From NCBI GenBank assembly GCA_023525715.1, contig CM042012.1:114041798-114105797 (forward strand): a stretch of 64,000 nucleotides of DNA. The letters are read 5' to 3'. The notes under the pieces are model-generated. The model saw only the letters and a program-made list of their open reading frames with translations, was not told where the DNA came from and ran no database searches. Of the stretch, positions 51,115 through 62,200 are shown one piece after another. This stretch comes from Cichorium intybus. Its lineage: Eukaryota; Streptophyta; Magnoliopsida; Asterales; Asteraceae. A program made the position numbers and the translations under genes. Positions within the stretch are counted from its first letter, which is position 1, and every line of letters begins with the position of its first letter.

Positions 51115-51315
51115 TGTTAGCCTAATAAGGTTTTATGGGTTTGGGTTTTATTTAGCCCACTAGTTTTAGTTAGCCTATTATTAGCTCATTGTATTTAAGT
51201 GTTTGTTTCCTTGTATTTGCCTAAGAACTAATATTTCACAGATTATGTTTCTCTCTCAAAACCCTAGCCTCTATCATCTTCATCTTCTTTGAAACTTGAT
51301 CTTTGATAATTAACA
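51115..51315 (+). repeat. 3' LTR of the young Copia
   Basis: 201 bases, followed by the duplication CACTT and the rest of the PR-1 pseudogene. Confidence 0.97.
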
Positions 51316-51470
51316 CACTTAAGGGGTCATTCGAACTCTTTTTTGCACCTGTTTGTTTCTTAACACTAGCAACTCTTCACATCATCCATGCTCAAAACTC
51401 CCCCACAAGATTATTTAGATGTTCATAATACAGCCCGTGGTCAATTGGGTGTTGATATATATTTGCTAAG

Positions 51471-52739
51471 CTAACCAATTGTAGATAGTATGTTTTTTGT
51501 ATATTTAACACCAATGTTAACTCAATTTGTAGCTGTCTTTTTGTATTTTCTTAATATATTTATAATTTTTTTTCTTACTTTATACTAAATATATAAATAA
51601 CCACTCATGCACGAGGGTCGAGTATCACATAAATAAATAAACATATCTCCATTATTGACAATTTCGTTTATCCTTATGAATTGGATCTTTTGTCACTATT
51701 AGCTCATTATAAAGAAGATAATTTTTAAGAAAATAGTTTTTGGAAAATCTGTTCTTTCGTTATGATAATATACACGATAACTAATGCTCTTTTATACAAC
51801 TGTCAACTGCTGATAGCGAAGTCTATGCAAGCATTGATTGTGGATTTATATTCTTTGTTAACAAACCATTTAAATATTTTAATCGTTCCAAAATAATTAT
51901 CCTAAGTATGAATTTACATATTTCAACCATTATAATTGTTATATGAAAAATATGACAACTCAGATAAAAATAAATACAAATTTATTATATAATGTACACT
52001 AAACCATATATAGAAAGAATAACAATTTTAGACGTTAGATACCATCGACCAAGTAGGCCACCAAAAGGGGGTTATTAATCCGTAGCTTAACAGTTAACAC
52101 GTCTAAACAATTTTCAAACTACATACTTCAGACGTCATATACATCTATTTGTTTTGGCCTAAATCTAGTAAATTAGTTAATTTGATCAATTTGATTAGTT
52201 TGGAAGTTTAATAAGTATTTATTTAGCTGATGAATTTGATAATATTGAAATTGAATAATTCGGAGTACCCATTTGTATTGAGAAACCAATTATTCAACAT
52301 GTTCCCATACAAGTTTTTTCAATATTATAAGAGAAACAAATTTGGGACGACTTATAAAAACACATAGATTTTCTCTTATTCTGTACCGAAACTCAGATCC
52401 AAAGATAAAATCATTTCGTATTTGTGTTTTTTGTGTGGTCAAAAATCAAAGTCAAATCGATGAGACACTACACTGTTGTAGATCTTACAATTGCAATTTG
52501 TGTTTGCTCCGGATCGGCCCAAACATAACATGATTAATTAATCATGTTCAGATTGTAGACAAAAATGGCATGTTATAACACACATAACTGAAACATGATG
52601 AACATAAGCTGATTATATAAAAATGTCAAAAGTGTTAATTCTTTGATTTCGGTTAGGATCGCAGTGTGTGTTTACAAAGTTAAAATGTTCCATGAGTAAT
52701 ATTTATGCATCTTAAGATCGTAATGAAAAAAGTGTTCTT
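51471..52739. other. No recognised gene
   Basis: AT-rich spacer between the PR-1 pseudogene and the LINE. Short open frames have no domain support. Confidence 0.5.
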
Positions 52740-54019
52740 TAGAATTTTCTGCAGTTTTTTATGTCGCGTAAGGGAGGGACGTTTGTTTTCTTTGGTGACT
52801 TCAATATTGTTAGAATCACTTCGAAAATATTGGGTACAAACTTTTTCAAATTTCCAGCCAAGAAATTTAACAAATTTATTAATAATATGGGGTTGATCAA
52901 TATTCTGCTTGATTTGTTTGCTTTTACTAGGTCTAATTGCCATGGTTCTAAGATGACAAAGTTGGATCGTTTTCTTGCCAAGTTATGAATATGTTCCCAG
53001 ATGTTGAGGTTGTTGTACTTGAGTTAAAGTGGTGAGATCATCGTCCGATTGTGTTGAGAGATGTGAAGGTTGATTATGATCTGATACCTTTTAAACTTTA
53101 TAATTCATGGATGACGTGAGAAAGTTTTGATGAGCTAGTTGCGCCTTCTTGGGCCGAGTACCAATGTCAAGAAGTCGAGTACCCTTTCATTAGCTTTGAA
53201 AATAAGCTTAAGTTTTTTAAGTTTAAAGTTGAAGCTTGGCAATTTGTGGGGAGAGCTAAAAGAATCAAGACTAAAGTGGATGTAACAAAAGACACTTACT
53301 AATATTGATAATTTGTTTGATAATGGAAATGCTATAGATCAAGATGCATGTAGAAGAGCATTATTTTACTAAATTGAACGATTGAAAAAAGACGAAGCAA
53401 GTAATTTAGCTGAAAAGGTGAAGGTCAAATAGGCTATGGAGGGTGATGAAAACTCAAAATTTTATTATGGGATGTTGAAACGTAGAAGGCGTCAAATGGC
53501 TATAAAGGGTGTGATGATGGATGAGATTGGTGTTTTGATCATAACATCTCAAATTAGAATTTCGAGCCTTTTGTAGAGCTAAATTCCAACATTTTGAGAC
53601 CACAGCCGCCCCTCGTCATAACCCTCAGTTTAGAGCTATTAGCGATTGCTCCAAGTTCCAAAGGTGGCTTTTGGATGATAAAGTGAAGAAATCAGTCTAG
53701 GATTGAGGTAGTGACAAGGCTCCAGTTCTAGATGGGTTCAATTTTATGTTCTGAAGAGAACCTAAGACATCCCTAAAGGGGACATCATGACCTTTGTCAA
53801 TAACTTTGAAAAAATAGCTTTATTCTGCTCAATGGTAATTCTCCGTTCATTACCCTAATTCCTAAGGTTGATGATCTTCGTTTTGTTAAGGATTGTAGAC
53901 CAATCAGCCTCATTTGGTCTTCAATATAAAGTGATTGCTAGATATTACCAAATTGGTTGGCAAATGTGGTAAATTCGATGGTATCAAAGGAAGGAAAATT
54001 TTAGATGGCGTGCTCATTG

Positions 54020-54245
54020 TTTTTTTTTTTTGGGAAAGAAGAGTCCAAAGACTCCTCAGGCAAATTTATTAAAAAAACTATACACGAGTTCAAGGAACAA
54101 AGTAAAGAAAACACCTAGAGACAGACCTCAAAGGTGATTTACCAAATATCAACAAGGTACCAAAAATGGCATACAAAGGCCAATCTCCGAGTCCTAGCAA
54201 CTGGCCTACTCAAGCAGAAGTCAAGGTCGAAAAAAACCATGGGTG
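54020..54245 (-). mobile_element. Truncated antisense retroposon (LINE 3' end)
   Basis: A run of twelve T (54020-54031) is followed by sequence whose minus strand reads TTTAATAAATTTGCCTGAGG before the A tail, typical of plant LINE 3' ends. It splits the RT reading of the host LINE between GGCGTGCTCATTG and the WYKKYKKK part. About 220 bases; the right border is approximate. Confidence 0.55.
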
Positions 54246-54470
54246 CAATAATGATGTTGTTGAGTGGTACAAGAAGTATAAAAAGAAACTTATGGTGTTG
54301 AAAGTATATATTAAGAAAGCCTATTATTCGGCAGTTTCACTATCAAGTTTAGATTAGAAAGAGAGGTTTAGGGAGACCCATTATCTCCCTTTCTTTTTGT
54401 TCTTGTGTGGGAGGCCTTGAATGTGGCAATTTTTGATGTTATTCCAGCTAACTTGTTTTAGTGCAGTTCA

Positions 54471-54873
54471 TGTTAGGAATCAGACAGGGTACACGCAGCG
54501 GAAACACTATCACACACTCACACGAAAGCAGAAAATAAAGCAATAACGAACACAAGGATTTTACGTGGTTCAGATTCGGTGTAAATCCTACATCCACGGG
54601 CTACAACTAGGTTTTATATTTATCAGAGAGATTATAACAAGAGATGTTATCTCTATCTAGTTTGGTACATTTTGTTCTTTCGAATGACTCCTATATATAC
54701 ACATATGAGTATATATATAATATACAAAAGAAATGTGAATATGAGTTGGTGTACACAGCAAAAAGAAAAAACATGTGTAATAGTGAATCTCCATCACCAA
54801 CCCACTAATTGCCTTTTAGCACATACTAGCACTTTACACCAAGTCTTCACCTTTTGAATAATTGCACCCAACA
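54471..54873 (-). repeat. 3' LTR of the deleted Copia
   Basis: On the minus strand it starts TGTTGGGTGC and ends TTCCTAACA. Confidence 0.95.
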
Positions 54874-55008
54874 ATCTCCCACTTGAAGACTTGAACCAAT
54901 TCTACAACGGTTTTTCAGTCTTCAAATATGACAAGTCTTCCAAGCTTCCAGTTCCCAGAACAAGCTAAAACTTAGTCAAATTCCCTTAGTTGCAGCCGCC
55001 CCTCATCT

Positions 55009-56565
55009 TCAAGTACTAGAAGGGCTAGTTGAAGCTCCCACTAGCTCCAACTCAGCCGTGGCTAATCCCACCACCGACTCATCCTCTGTCTCAACCGGTT
55101 TGGACACTCCACCAGCTCCAGAGATACACCGAGGACCACTAACACTCTCCAAACTTTGCAAACTTCCAACAGGAGAGAATTTTTCAGTCTTAGTCTTCAA
55201 AACCCAACGGCTTTTTGTAACTGTAGCCGGAACACACCCTGAGCTCCCACTGTCACAAAATCCCCTGAATGGTTTAGACTTTCTGACTCGTTCAGCTAAC
55301 ATCCCCTTGGCTCCAGAATTCATGTTTGCAAAATGAACTCTCTTAGCACTAGATTTAGCGAACCAGATTTTGTCATGCTTAACGGGGACGGTCATACTTC
55401 CCTCAACAGGTACCTCAACCATATACAATGACCCACGCTTCATACCTTGAGCAATCACCGAATTACCATTTACCACGCTCCATATACCACCACCAAACCT
55501 TACTTCCAGTCCTTGTTTATCCAGCTGGCCAACAGAAATCAATTTCTTCTTCAGCTCCGGAATCACCCTGACATTCTTCAGGTTCCATGTAGTTCCTAAT
55601 GAAGTAACCAGATCAATATCTCCCATGCCCGTTACTTGAAGCATCTCGTCATTTTCTAACCGTACCTTCCCAAAATCTCCTTCTTTTAGATTCACCATCG
55701 TTTCTCCGTTGTCTATGGCGTGAAATGAAGCCCCTGAATCCATGACGCAAGAGTCTACACAGTTTTCCATACTGAGTATCAATGCATCTTCCTGATAAAC
55801 ATTCTCAGCACCAACACTGTTTAATTCTTTCTTTGGACATTGACTCTTAACATGTCCCACCTCTTGGCAGTTCCAACACTTCACATTCTTCCAAGTTCTA
55901 GACGAACTTCTTCCCCGACTCCCACTGCTCCCACCGTTTCTGCCATTCCCTCTACCTCTTCCGATATTTAATAACTCAGAAGAAGATGAGCCACCTTGAT
56001 TCTTACGTCTGGTATCCTCGCCTAGAACCAAATCTCAAACCCCTTCAAACGTCATACCACTGGTCCCCACGGAACTCGTAACAGCAGTAACTGTTCCTGA
56101 CCAGCTATCAGTTAGTGAATCTAGTAGCAGTGAAGCTTGAGTCTCATTATCAAATTTAATTCCCACAGATGATAATCTGGACAGAATTGAATTTAGATTG
56201 TTAATGTGAACCGTAATTGAGCTGTCTTCATTCATCCTTGTCGTGAACAACTCCCTCATCAAGAACACCTTGTTAGCCGCCGACGGTTTCTCATACATGT
56301 TCATCAGAGCATCCTTCATACCACGCGCCGTGGTTTCCTTCATGATGTTGAAAGCAACGCTCCTTTCCAACGACAACGTAATAACCGCCTTAGCTTTCTT
56401 GTCCTTTGAGCTCCACGCATCTTCGGCAGCTTTTTCCATTTTCTCCGGTTTGTTTCCAAGTACCACGTCCAAATCTTTCTGACATAGCAATGCTTCTAAT
56501 TGCATTTTCCACCAGTTAAAGTAAGAACCGTTGAACTTCTCGATTACAACCTTGTCTTTAGCCAT
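55009..56565 (-). pseudogene. Copia gag-protease with a novel tail, one stop
   Basis: Starts at ATG 56565 (MAKDKVVIEKFNGSYFNWWK), giving a capsid domain of about 175 codons. A TGA at 56037-56035 interrupts it. The same frame then holds a Gly/Ser/Arg-rich linker, the knuckle CWNCQEVGHVKSQC and the protease VMDSGASFHA. After IWSVVNGNSVIAQGMKRGSL, where integrase would follow, the frame runs on without break into about 120 residues of Ser/Thr/Val-rich sequence with no Copia motif, ending at 55009. So a large internal deletion joined protease to non-coding or 3' sequence in frame. Such a Gag-like product could be mobilised by a full-length relative if the stop were read through. Confidence 0.85.
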
Positions 56566-56807
56566 TACGACAAACAAGAAACAAATTGAGACAACGAAAA
56601 CAGACACAAGAATGGCACGGACCTGACCGGTTCGTTCAGTGTACTCGTGTGTAACAGAACAGTACCCTTCAAAGTACTAAGACACCTTTAATACGATTAA
56701 TAGAAATTAGTTTCTGATGTGGAAGATCAGACAAAACTGCAACCACAGAGCATACTTTAATTTCTAAAACCGAGACCTCCTCCAAAACCCGAAGCTCTGA
56801 TACCAGT

Positions 56808-57210
56808 TGTTAGGAATCGGACAGGGTACACGCAGCGGAAACACTATCACACACTCACACGAAAGCAGAAAATAAAGCAATAACGAACACAAGGATTTTA
56901 CGTGGTTCAGATTCAGTGTAAATCCTACATCCACGGGCTACAACTAGGTTTTATATTTATCAGAGAGATTATAACAAGAGATGTTATCTCTATCGAGTTT
57001 GGTACATTTTGTTCTTTCGAATGACTCCTATATATACACATATGAGTATATATATAATACACAAAAGAAATGTGAATATGAGTTGGTGTACACAGCAAAA
57101 AGAAAAAACATGTGTAATAGTGAATCTCCGTCACCAACCCACTAATTGCCTTTTAGCACATACTAGCACTTTACACCAAGTCTTCACCTTTTGAATAATT
57201 GCACCCAACA
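56808..57210 (-). repeat. 5' LTR of the deleted Copia
   Basis: 403 bases with a CATATGTGTATATATAGGAG promoter-like stretch on the minus strand. Confidence 0.95.
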
Positions 57211-58611
57211 GTTCAGGTGGGTAGAGTTGGTTTACATATTTCTCATATGTTTTATATAGATGACACTTTTTTTCTTTCGGCATTGATCTAAGGAGAACGT
57301 AAAGAATATTTTAATGACTCTCATGTGTTTTCATTTTGGTTTCTAGTATGAAAATAAACATCCAAAAATCAAATTTATATGGTGCTGGAGTTCAAGAGGT
57401 TGATTTACAAAATGGTGTAAGTTATACAAGATGTGCTTCTGAATTGCTTCATTCACCTATCTTGGTATTCTAATTGGTTCTAACATGGGCCACGTTTAAA
57501 GTTGGAGTATTATTACAAAAGGGTTTCAAAAAAAACTTAGCAATTGGAACGTAAAAATGTTGTTTAGTGGGGATCGTTGTACCTTGATCAAATCACTTTT
57601 GGGTTCCCTTGAAATTTACTACATGACTATTTTCAAAATTCCTGAAAAGGTATGTATAAATTTGGAAGCGTTGGCGGCTAAGTTCTATTGGGGAAGTCAA
57701 CATAAGAAGAAAAAGATTGATTGGAATAAACAAGGTGATGTGTTGAGGGTAACTAAAAATGTGATTTATGCATTGGAAGCCTTACGACTTTCAATGATGC
57801 CTTACTTCTCAAATGGAAGTGGAGGTTTTTCAACATCCCAAATGTTATTTGGATTGAGGTGATCAAGGTGATTCATGGAGTTTTGGATAGTCTCAGTAGG
57901 AGTGAGGATATGGTTTGAATCAAAGGGATGCGAGCGAATGTTGTTGGTTCAATGAACTTACTTCATGATAAAAAGTATTATCCATAGGCCGATTATGAAA
58001 ATGAAAATGGGGATGACTATAATACTATTTCTTTTGGAAGGAAAGATATATTAGAAGTGATCTGTTAATGGTCATTTTTCCTAGGTTATAGCTAGAAATA
58101 GATTATGTTATTTTGGATAGAAGGTTGAATGATATGTGGTATTGGAAATGAATGAGAGAACTAAGAGGTGGTTCCGCATGAGACCAATTCACGACTCTGT
58201 TACAAGTGTTAGCCATGTTTGATTTTACCCCTCAAAGAGTTAGATGGATTTGAGACCTCACATGTTCGTTTGATTTTACAGTCTAAGAAGTTCGAGTTCA
58301 TACCGATGATATTATCTTGACTAGTAGTAATAATACAAGTACAAGATGGAATAGATTTGGGTACCGCTTAAAGTTAACATCCTTATTTGGAGACTCTTGT
58401 TGAATTGCCTTCCATTGGGAGCTAGAGGTATAGATCTTCACTCTTCTTTCTGTCCAATCCATGATAATTAGGCCTACGAAGTAGACCATGTTTTCCTTAA
58501 TTGTGATGTAACAAAGCAAGTTTTGGAAAAAGTGAGTTTAAGGAATGACATTCTGTTGAGAATATTTGTGATGAAGTGCTGATGTATCCAAATTTCTATC
58601 CGAAGATCTCC

Positions 58612-59049
58612 TGATGTAAAACCCCGAAGTAATAAACAATAAGAAGACCCCGAAGTCTGAAGACTCCGAAGGGTATCACCTTGAGGATCCGAAGACTTCA
58701 CAGCCTATCAAACTTTTATGTGCACGCGTATAGTACAATACGTGGTGCATGAATCTTGTATCCTATTGGTTCGTACACTGATAGGATATTCTTTGTAAAA
58801 ACTTGTACTATGCGTATCACTGATCTAGTATAAATATCAGTGATACCATATCGTGTTAGATGCGAGATTGTAATCGTCCATTGTAAAACCCTAAATCAAT
58901 CAATCAAAGCATTCGGCACAAGTTATCCAATTCATCCTGTTCCTTAACTGTTCTTGATTATCCATATTACTGTTTGATTGTTTATTACTTGATCTACTGT
59001 TAAATCACCAGTCATTACTTGCTCATTTTATTGATTTCAAAACTCAACA
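58612..59049 (+). repeat. 5' LTR of a SIRE-like Copia element (left edge approximate)
   Basis: TGATGTAAAACC to TCAACA, about 438 bases, with TATAAATA at 58829-58836. The primer-site variant TGGTATGAGAGC follows at 59052-59063. The matching 3' LTR lies beyond the window, so the left edge is judged only from the LINE match ending near 58570 and the TG start. The first 80 bases contain CCGAAG four times. Confidence 0.6.
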
Positions 59050-59051
59050 AG

Positions 59052-59063
59052 TGGTATGAGAGC
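59052..59063 (+). promoter_or_regulatory. Primer binding site variant
   Basis: TGGTATGAGAGC, one base different from the common TGGTATCAGAGC, two bases after the LTR end. Confidence 0.7.
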
Positions 59064-59209
59064 AGGTCAGCTCAAAAACCTGTTGATAGAGCTTATTTCA
59101 TTAGTACAGTTCTAGATCTGAATTGCTTCTCAAATTTAGTATTCCGCAACTGTTACACTCAGCTCCATAACTAGTTTTTCTGAAAAGATCCCGTTGAAAT
59201 ACATTCAAA

Positions 59210-62200
59210 ATGACTGATTCAACTGCTTCCTACGCTAACATGCTCAATTATGCCAATCTGATTGGTTCGTCAACAAAAGCTCCTGTGCTCGTTCCAACCT
59301 ACTACGATTACTGGGCTGATCGTATGAAGGACTACCTGGAAGGTCTTGATGAAGCTAAAGACATCTGGAGATCAGTAAAAGATGGTCCTCACACCGACAT
59401 AGCAGGAAGATTCATTAACATTGATGATGTTGAAGCTGGTGGTGTTCTGAATGCAGCAGATCTAAGGAAAGTGAGGAATGATGAAAGGGCTATGTGTGAA
59501 CTACGAAGTGGACTCGGACCTAATGTTCGTCATCATATTTCTGGAGCAAAGTCTGCTAAAGAAATATGGGATCGTTTAGCTGTTCGCTTCGCATGTGACA
59601 ACACTTTGCAATCAAGTGTTGTTCAAGAGGTGTTAGCTGATTTTGGCAACTTTAAACAACAATAAACTGAAAGCTTGGAACAAGCTTACGAACACTACAG
59701 TAAGATGGTGTATAATCTGGAGAAATACGGTGAAACAAGAAGCCAACAAGAGATAAATATAAAGTTTCTCTATAGCCTAAGGCCTGAATGGAGACCTATT
59801 ATGCTGATGGTCAAATCGTATGAAAACATTAACACGTATTCATTAGCCAGTCTCTACAATCTTGTCAAAGCTCATGAGCCTGATATATGTGTAAGACTAA
59901 GTGAGAAGGCTGCGGGTTCTAATTCACTGGCCCTTGTGTCAAAAGCCGAAGAAGAAGACGATAATGATGAACCTGATGGCTACATTGAAGGTAAAAATGG
60001 TGAAACGATTGCTTTGTACGCTGCAAACAATCGTAGATTTAAGAAACCCTTTGTCAACAAACCCAATCCAACAAAAACGTATAAAACTTCTCTTACACAC
60101 CGAAGCCTAAACCTGAGATTTTTACTCCGAAGGAAGATGCAACTAAATCATTCACTCCGAAGCCGGTCGAATCCAAGACTTCGGAGTCTTCTAAAGACAG
60201 ATCAGAAGGGAAGAAGATTGCAGGTGATTCTGATTTTGATTGTAACTATTGTCATGGGAAGAATCACTTTGCAAAAGATTGCATGCTGAGGAAGAAAAAT
60301 GAGAAACAAACTCAGATAAAAGATGAAGCGTATTATGCCAGGAAGATGGATGAAGTGAGAGCGAAGACCAAGGACTTAGCCCTGATGGCATGTGATGTGT
60401 ATGTGGGAACTTATCAAGTTTGGTCTTCCGACTCTGATGATGAAGAAGGGAAAAAGCCATCCCATAGTGCTTTCCTAGCCTATGATGTTGATAAGAGCCT
60501 TCTAAGTAACACTTCTGATAAAGTTGTTGGTGAAAAAGAGTTGGGTGAAGATGTGGTTTGTGAGGGACTTGGTTACGAAGGTTTTGGTGATTTTGGTCAT
60601 GGAGATTCTGGAATGAAGAATGCGCTTGAAGCTGATGCTCCGAAGGTTGTCTATAATGACTCTTCGGATGATGACGAGGAATTTTGTCTTATGGCGCAGG
60701 ATACTCATCTCACCATCCTGGAGCAGGTATCAAAACTTCTCTTGTCTTTTAAAATTCCTGAATCTAAATTTTCTTCTATAATAAATGAAATAACTTGTAA
60801 CTGTTCTGTACTGCATAAACTCCTTGTTGATGCTAAAAATAGGGAGAAAATCAATGAGCAGGAGATTCTCAACTTGAGGGGGATAGTAAAGAGTTCAAAG
60901 CTAGCCTTAGAGAAGACCAATTTAAGAATCACACTGCTAGAGGAAACTAGAGAAAAAATTTTGAATGATAATGATGTACTTTTGAGACAACGCAATATAT
61001 TTTGTGAAATTGCTAGACGGTTGTATGCTCGTATAACTCGTATTTATCATTCTGCTGATGTGTGTAATGTGCAACATAGGAAACTATTGCCCTTTATTGA
61101 ATTCAAGCTTAAGGATGTTGATAGCATTACATATGAATGTGAATCCATAGTCTCAGGATCCGAAGTGACAAATCCTTCGTATAAACATGGTTTAATTTCG
61201 GTGGAAAAAAACTTAACTGCTGATAATTTGTTGAAACTATTGCTACAAGAAATTCCAATTTTGAAAAAGGAAGTACCTCAAATTGAAAACAAATCTAATG
61301 TTGTTGTGGAAACTGTGTATGAAACTGATTCTGAATGCGATTCGGATATGGAGGATATTGATTGTTCAACATTGTCCTTGCAAAAATCATCCTCCACTTC
61401 CACATTACCCTCCGAAGACATCTCACAAGTGTCTTCGGTGGATAACGGCAAAGCTAAAGTTGAATGTGAATATTCTGAAAACTTGGAAACTGTTAAAACT
61501 AAAACTCAAATTTTTGATGAATGTGAATCATATGAAGATTATCTCAAAAACACTTCAAAAAGACTAGTCCATGTTGCTTGTGTTTATCCTAAGGTTTCTT
61601 ACTTCAAAAATTTCATCTTTGTGAAACGTGGTAGTGTGCTTTTGATTGATAATGATTTGAAAAAGATTGTTGATGAGGATAACTCCACAGTGACTGAGGA
61701 AGGATTCTTCTCTTCGTCTAAAATGTTTGAAAATCAAGTAAATGTAAATATAGAAGTGAAAATTAACATAAGAAAACAAGATTTGTACGGTCACAACATT
61801 TACAATCGTCTATGTTATGAAAAAGAGAAAGTTCCAAAGAATTTAAATAATCTTTTGAACGTCAAAAACAATAATCATGTTTACTCTAATCGAAATTACA
61901 AACAATTTCAAGTTATGGAAAAACCCATAGCTCCGAAGATGGATGTTTTTCAATTAATGGAATCATGTGAGTGTGTACCATTATCACAAACCTCTGAAAG
62001 TACTGCTTCAAAACCAAAAGTTTCTATCACCAAGGCTTCGGTACTTAAGCCTCAGATTTTGAAAAGACCTCAAATTCCCCAAAAATCAAAACTAGCAATA
62101 ATGATTACAAAACCTATTCAGAAACCTATTGCTGTGAACTCGAAATCAAAACAAACTCTAAATCTTGTCAAAAGAAAAACTCCCTTTGGAGATTTAAAAC

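Larger units (their letters stand above)
46364..51315 (+). mobile_element. Young, nearly intact Copia retrotransposon
   Basis: The LTRs are 46364-46564 and 51115-51315 (201 bases each, TGTTAGCC...AATTAACA) and differ at a single base. The 5-base target duplication CACTT lies at 46359-46363 and 51316-51320. The primer site TGGTATCAGAGC follows the 5' LTR directly (46565-46576), and the purine tract TTGAGAGGGGA precedes the 3' LTR. One long frame covers gag-pol with one nonsense codon. It is the youngest insertion in the window. Confidence 0.97.
46219..51470 (+). pseudogene. Third PR-1 copy, truncated and split by a Copia insertion
   Basis: 46219-46363 matches the promoter and leader of the intact genes (CTTTGCACA..., ACATAACATCCTA, CTTCATC.GAACATnnnTTATTCA). 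The match resumes after the Copia element at 51316 with CTTGTTTGTTTCTTAACcCTAGC-like sequence, the signal-peptide end (CATGCTCAAAACTCCC) and the start of the mature protein, then dies out near 51470 after roughly 45 codons. The ATG context is changed (TTAAGGGG in place of TTATGGGC), CTCCCCCAC adds bases and shifts frame, and the TATA box reads CTAAAGTA. The gene was thus dead in several ways; order relative to the insertion is unknown. Confidence 0.85.
54471..57210 (-). mobile_element. Deleted, non-autonomous Copia element
   Basis: The LTRs are 54471-54873 and 56808-57210 (403 bases each), differing at about five bases (1.2%). The target duplication GTTCA lies at 54466-54470 and 57211-57215. 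On the minus strand the primer site TGGTATCAGAGC (complement of 56794-56805) is next to the right LTR, and the purine tract AAGTGGGAGA is next to the left one. The internal region is only 1.93 kb: gag and protease remain, while integrase, RT and RNase H are absent. Confidence 0.95.
52740..58570 (+). pseudogene. L1-type LINE ORF2 relic, heavily decayed
   Basis: Pieces appear in the right order over 5.8 kb. APE endonuclease C-half: FVFFGDFN ... KMTKLDRFLAKL (52760-52985). Linker: EGDENSKFYYGML (about 53440). RT: GSDKAPxLDGFNF (about 53710), FITLIPKVDD ... KDCRPISL (about 53850-53925), WYKKYKKKLMVLKV (about 54265), a weak YIDD-like segment (about 57256). C-terminal zinc region: LKVNILIWRLLLNCLPLGAR ... 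EVDHVFLNCDVTK (about 58370-58520). Many stops and frame changes occur. The 5' end, before the endonuclease core, is missing. It is interrupted by a truncated antisense insert near 54020 and by a deleted Copia at 54471-57210. Confidence 0.8.
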
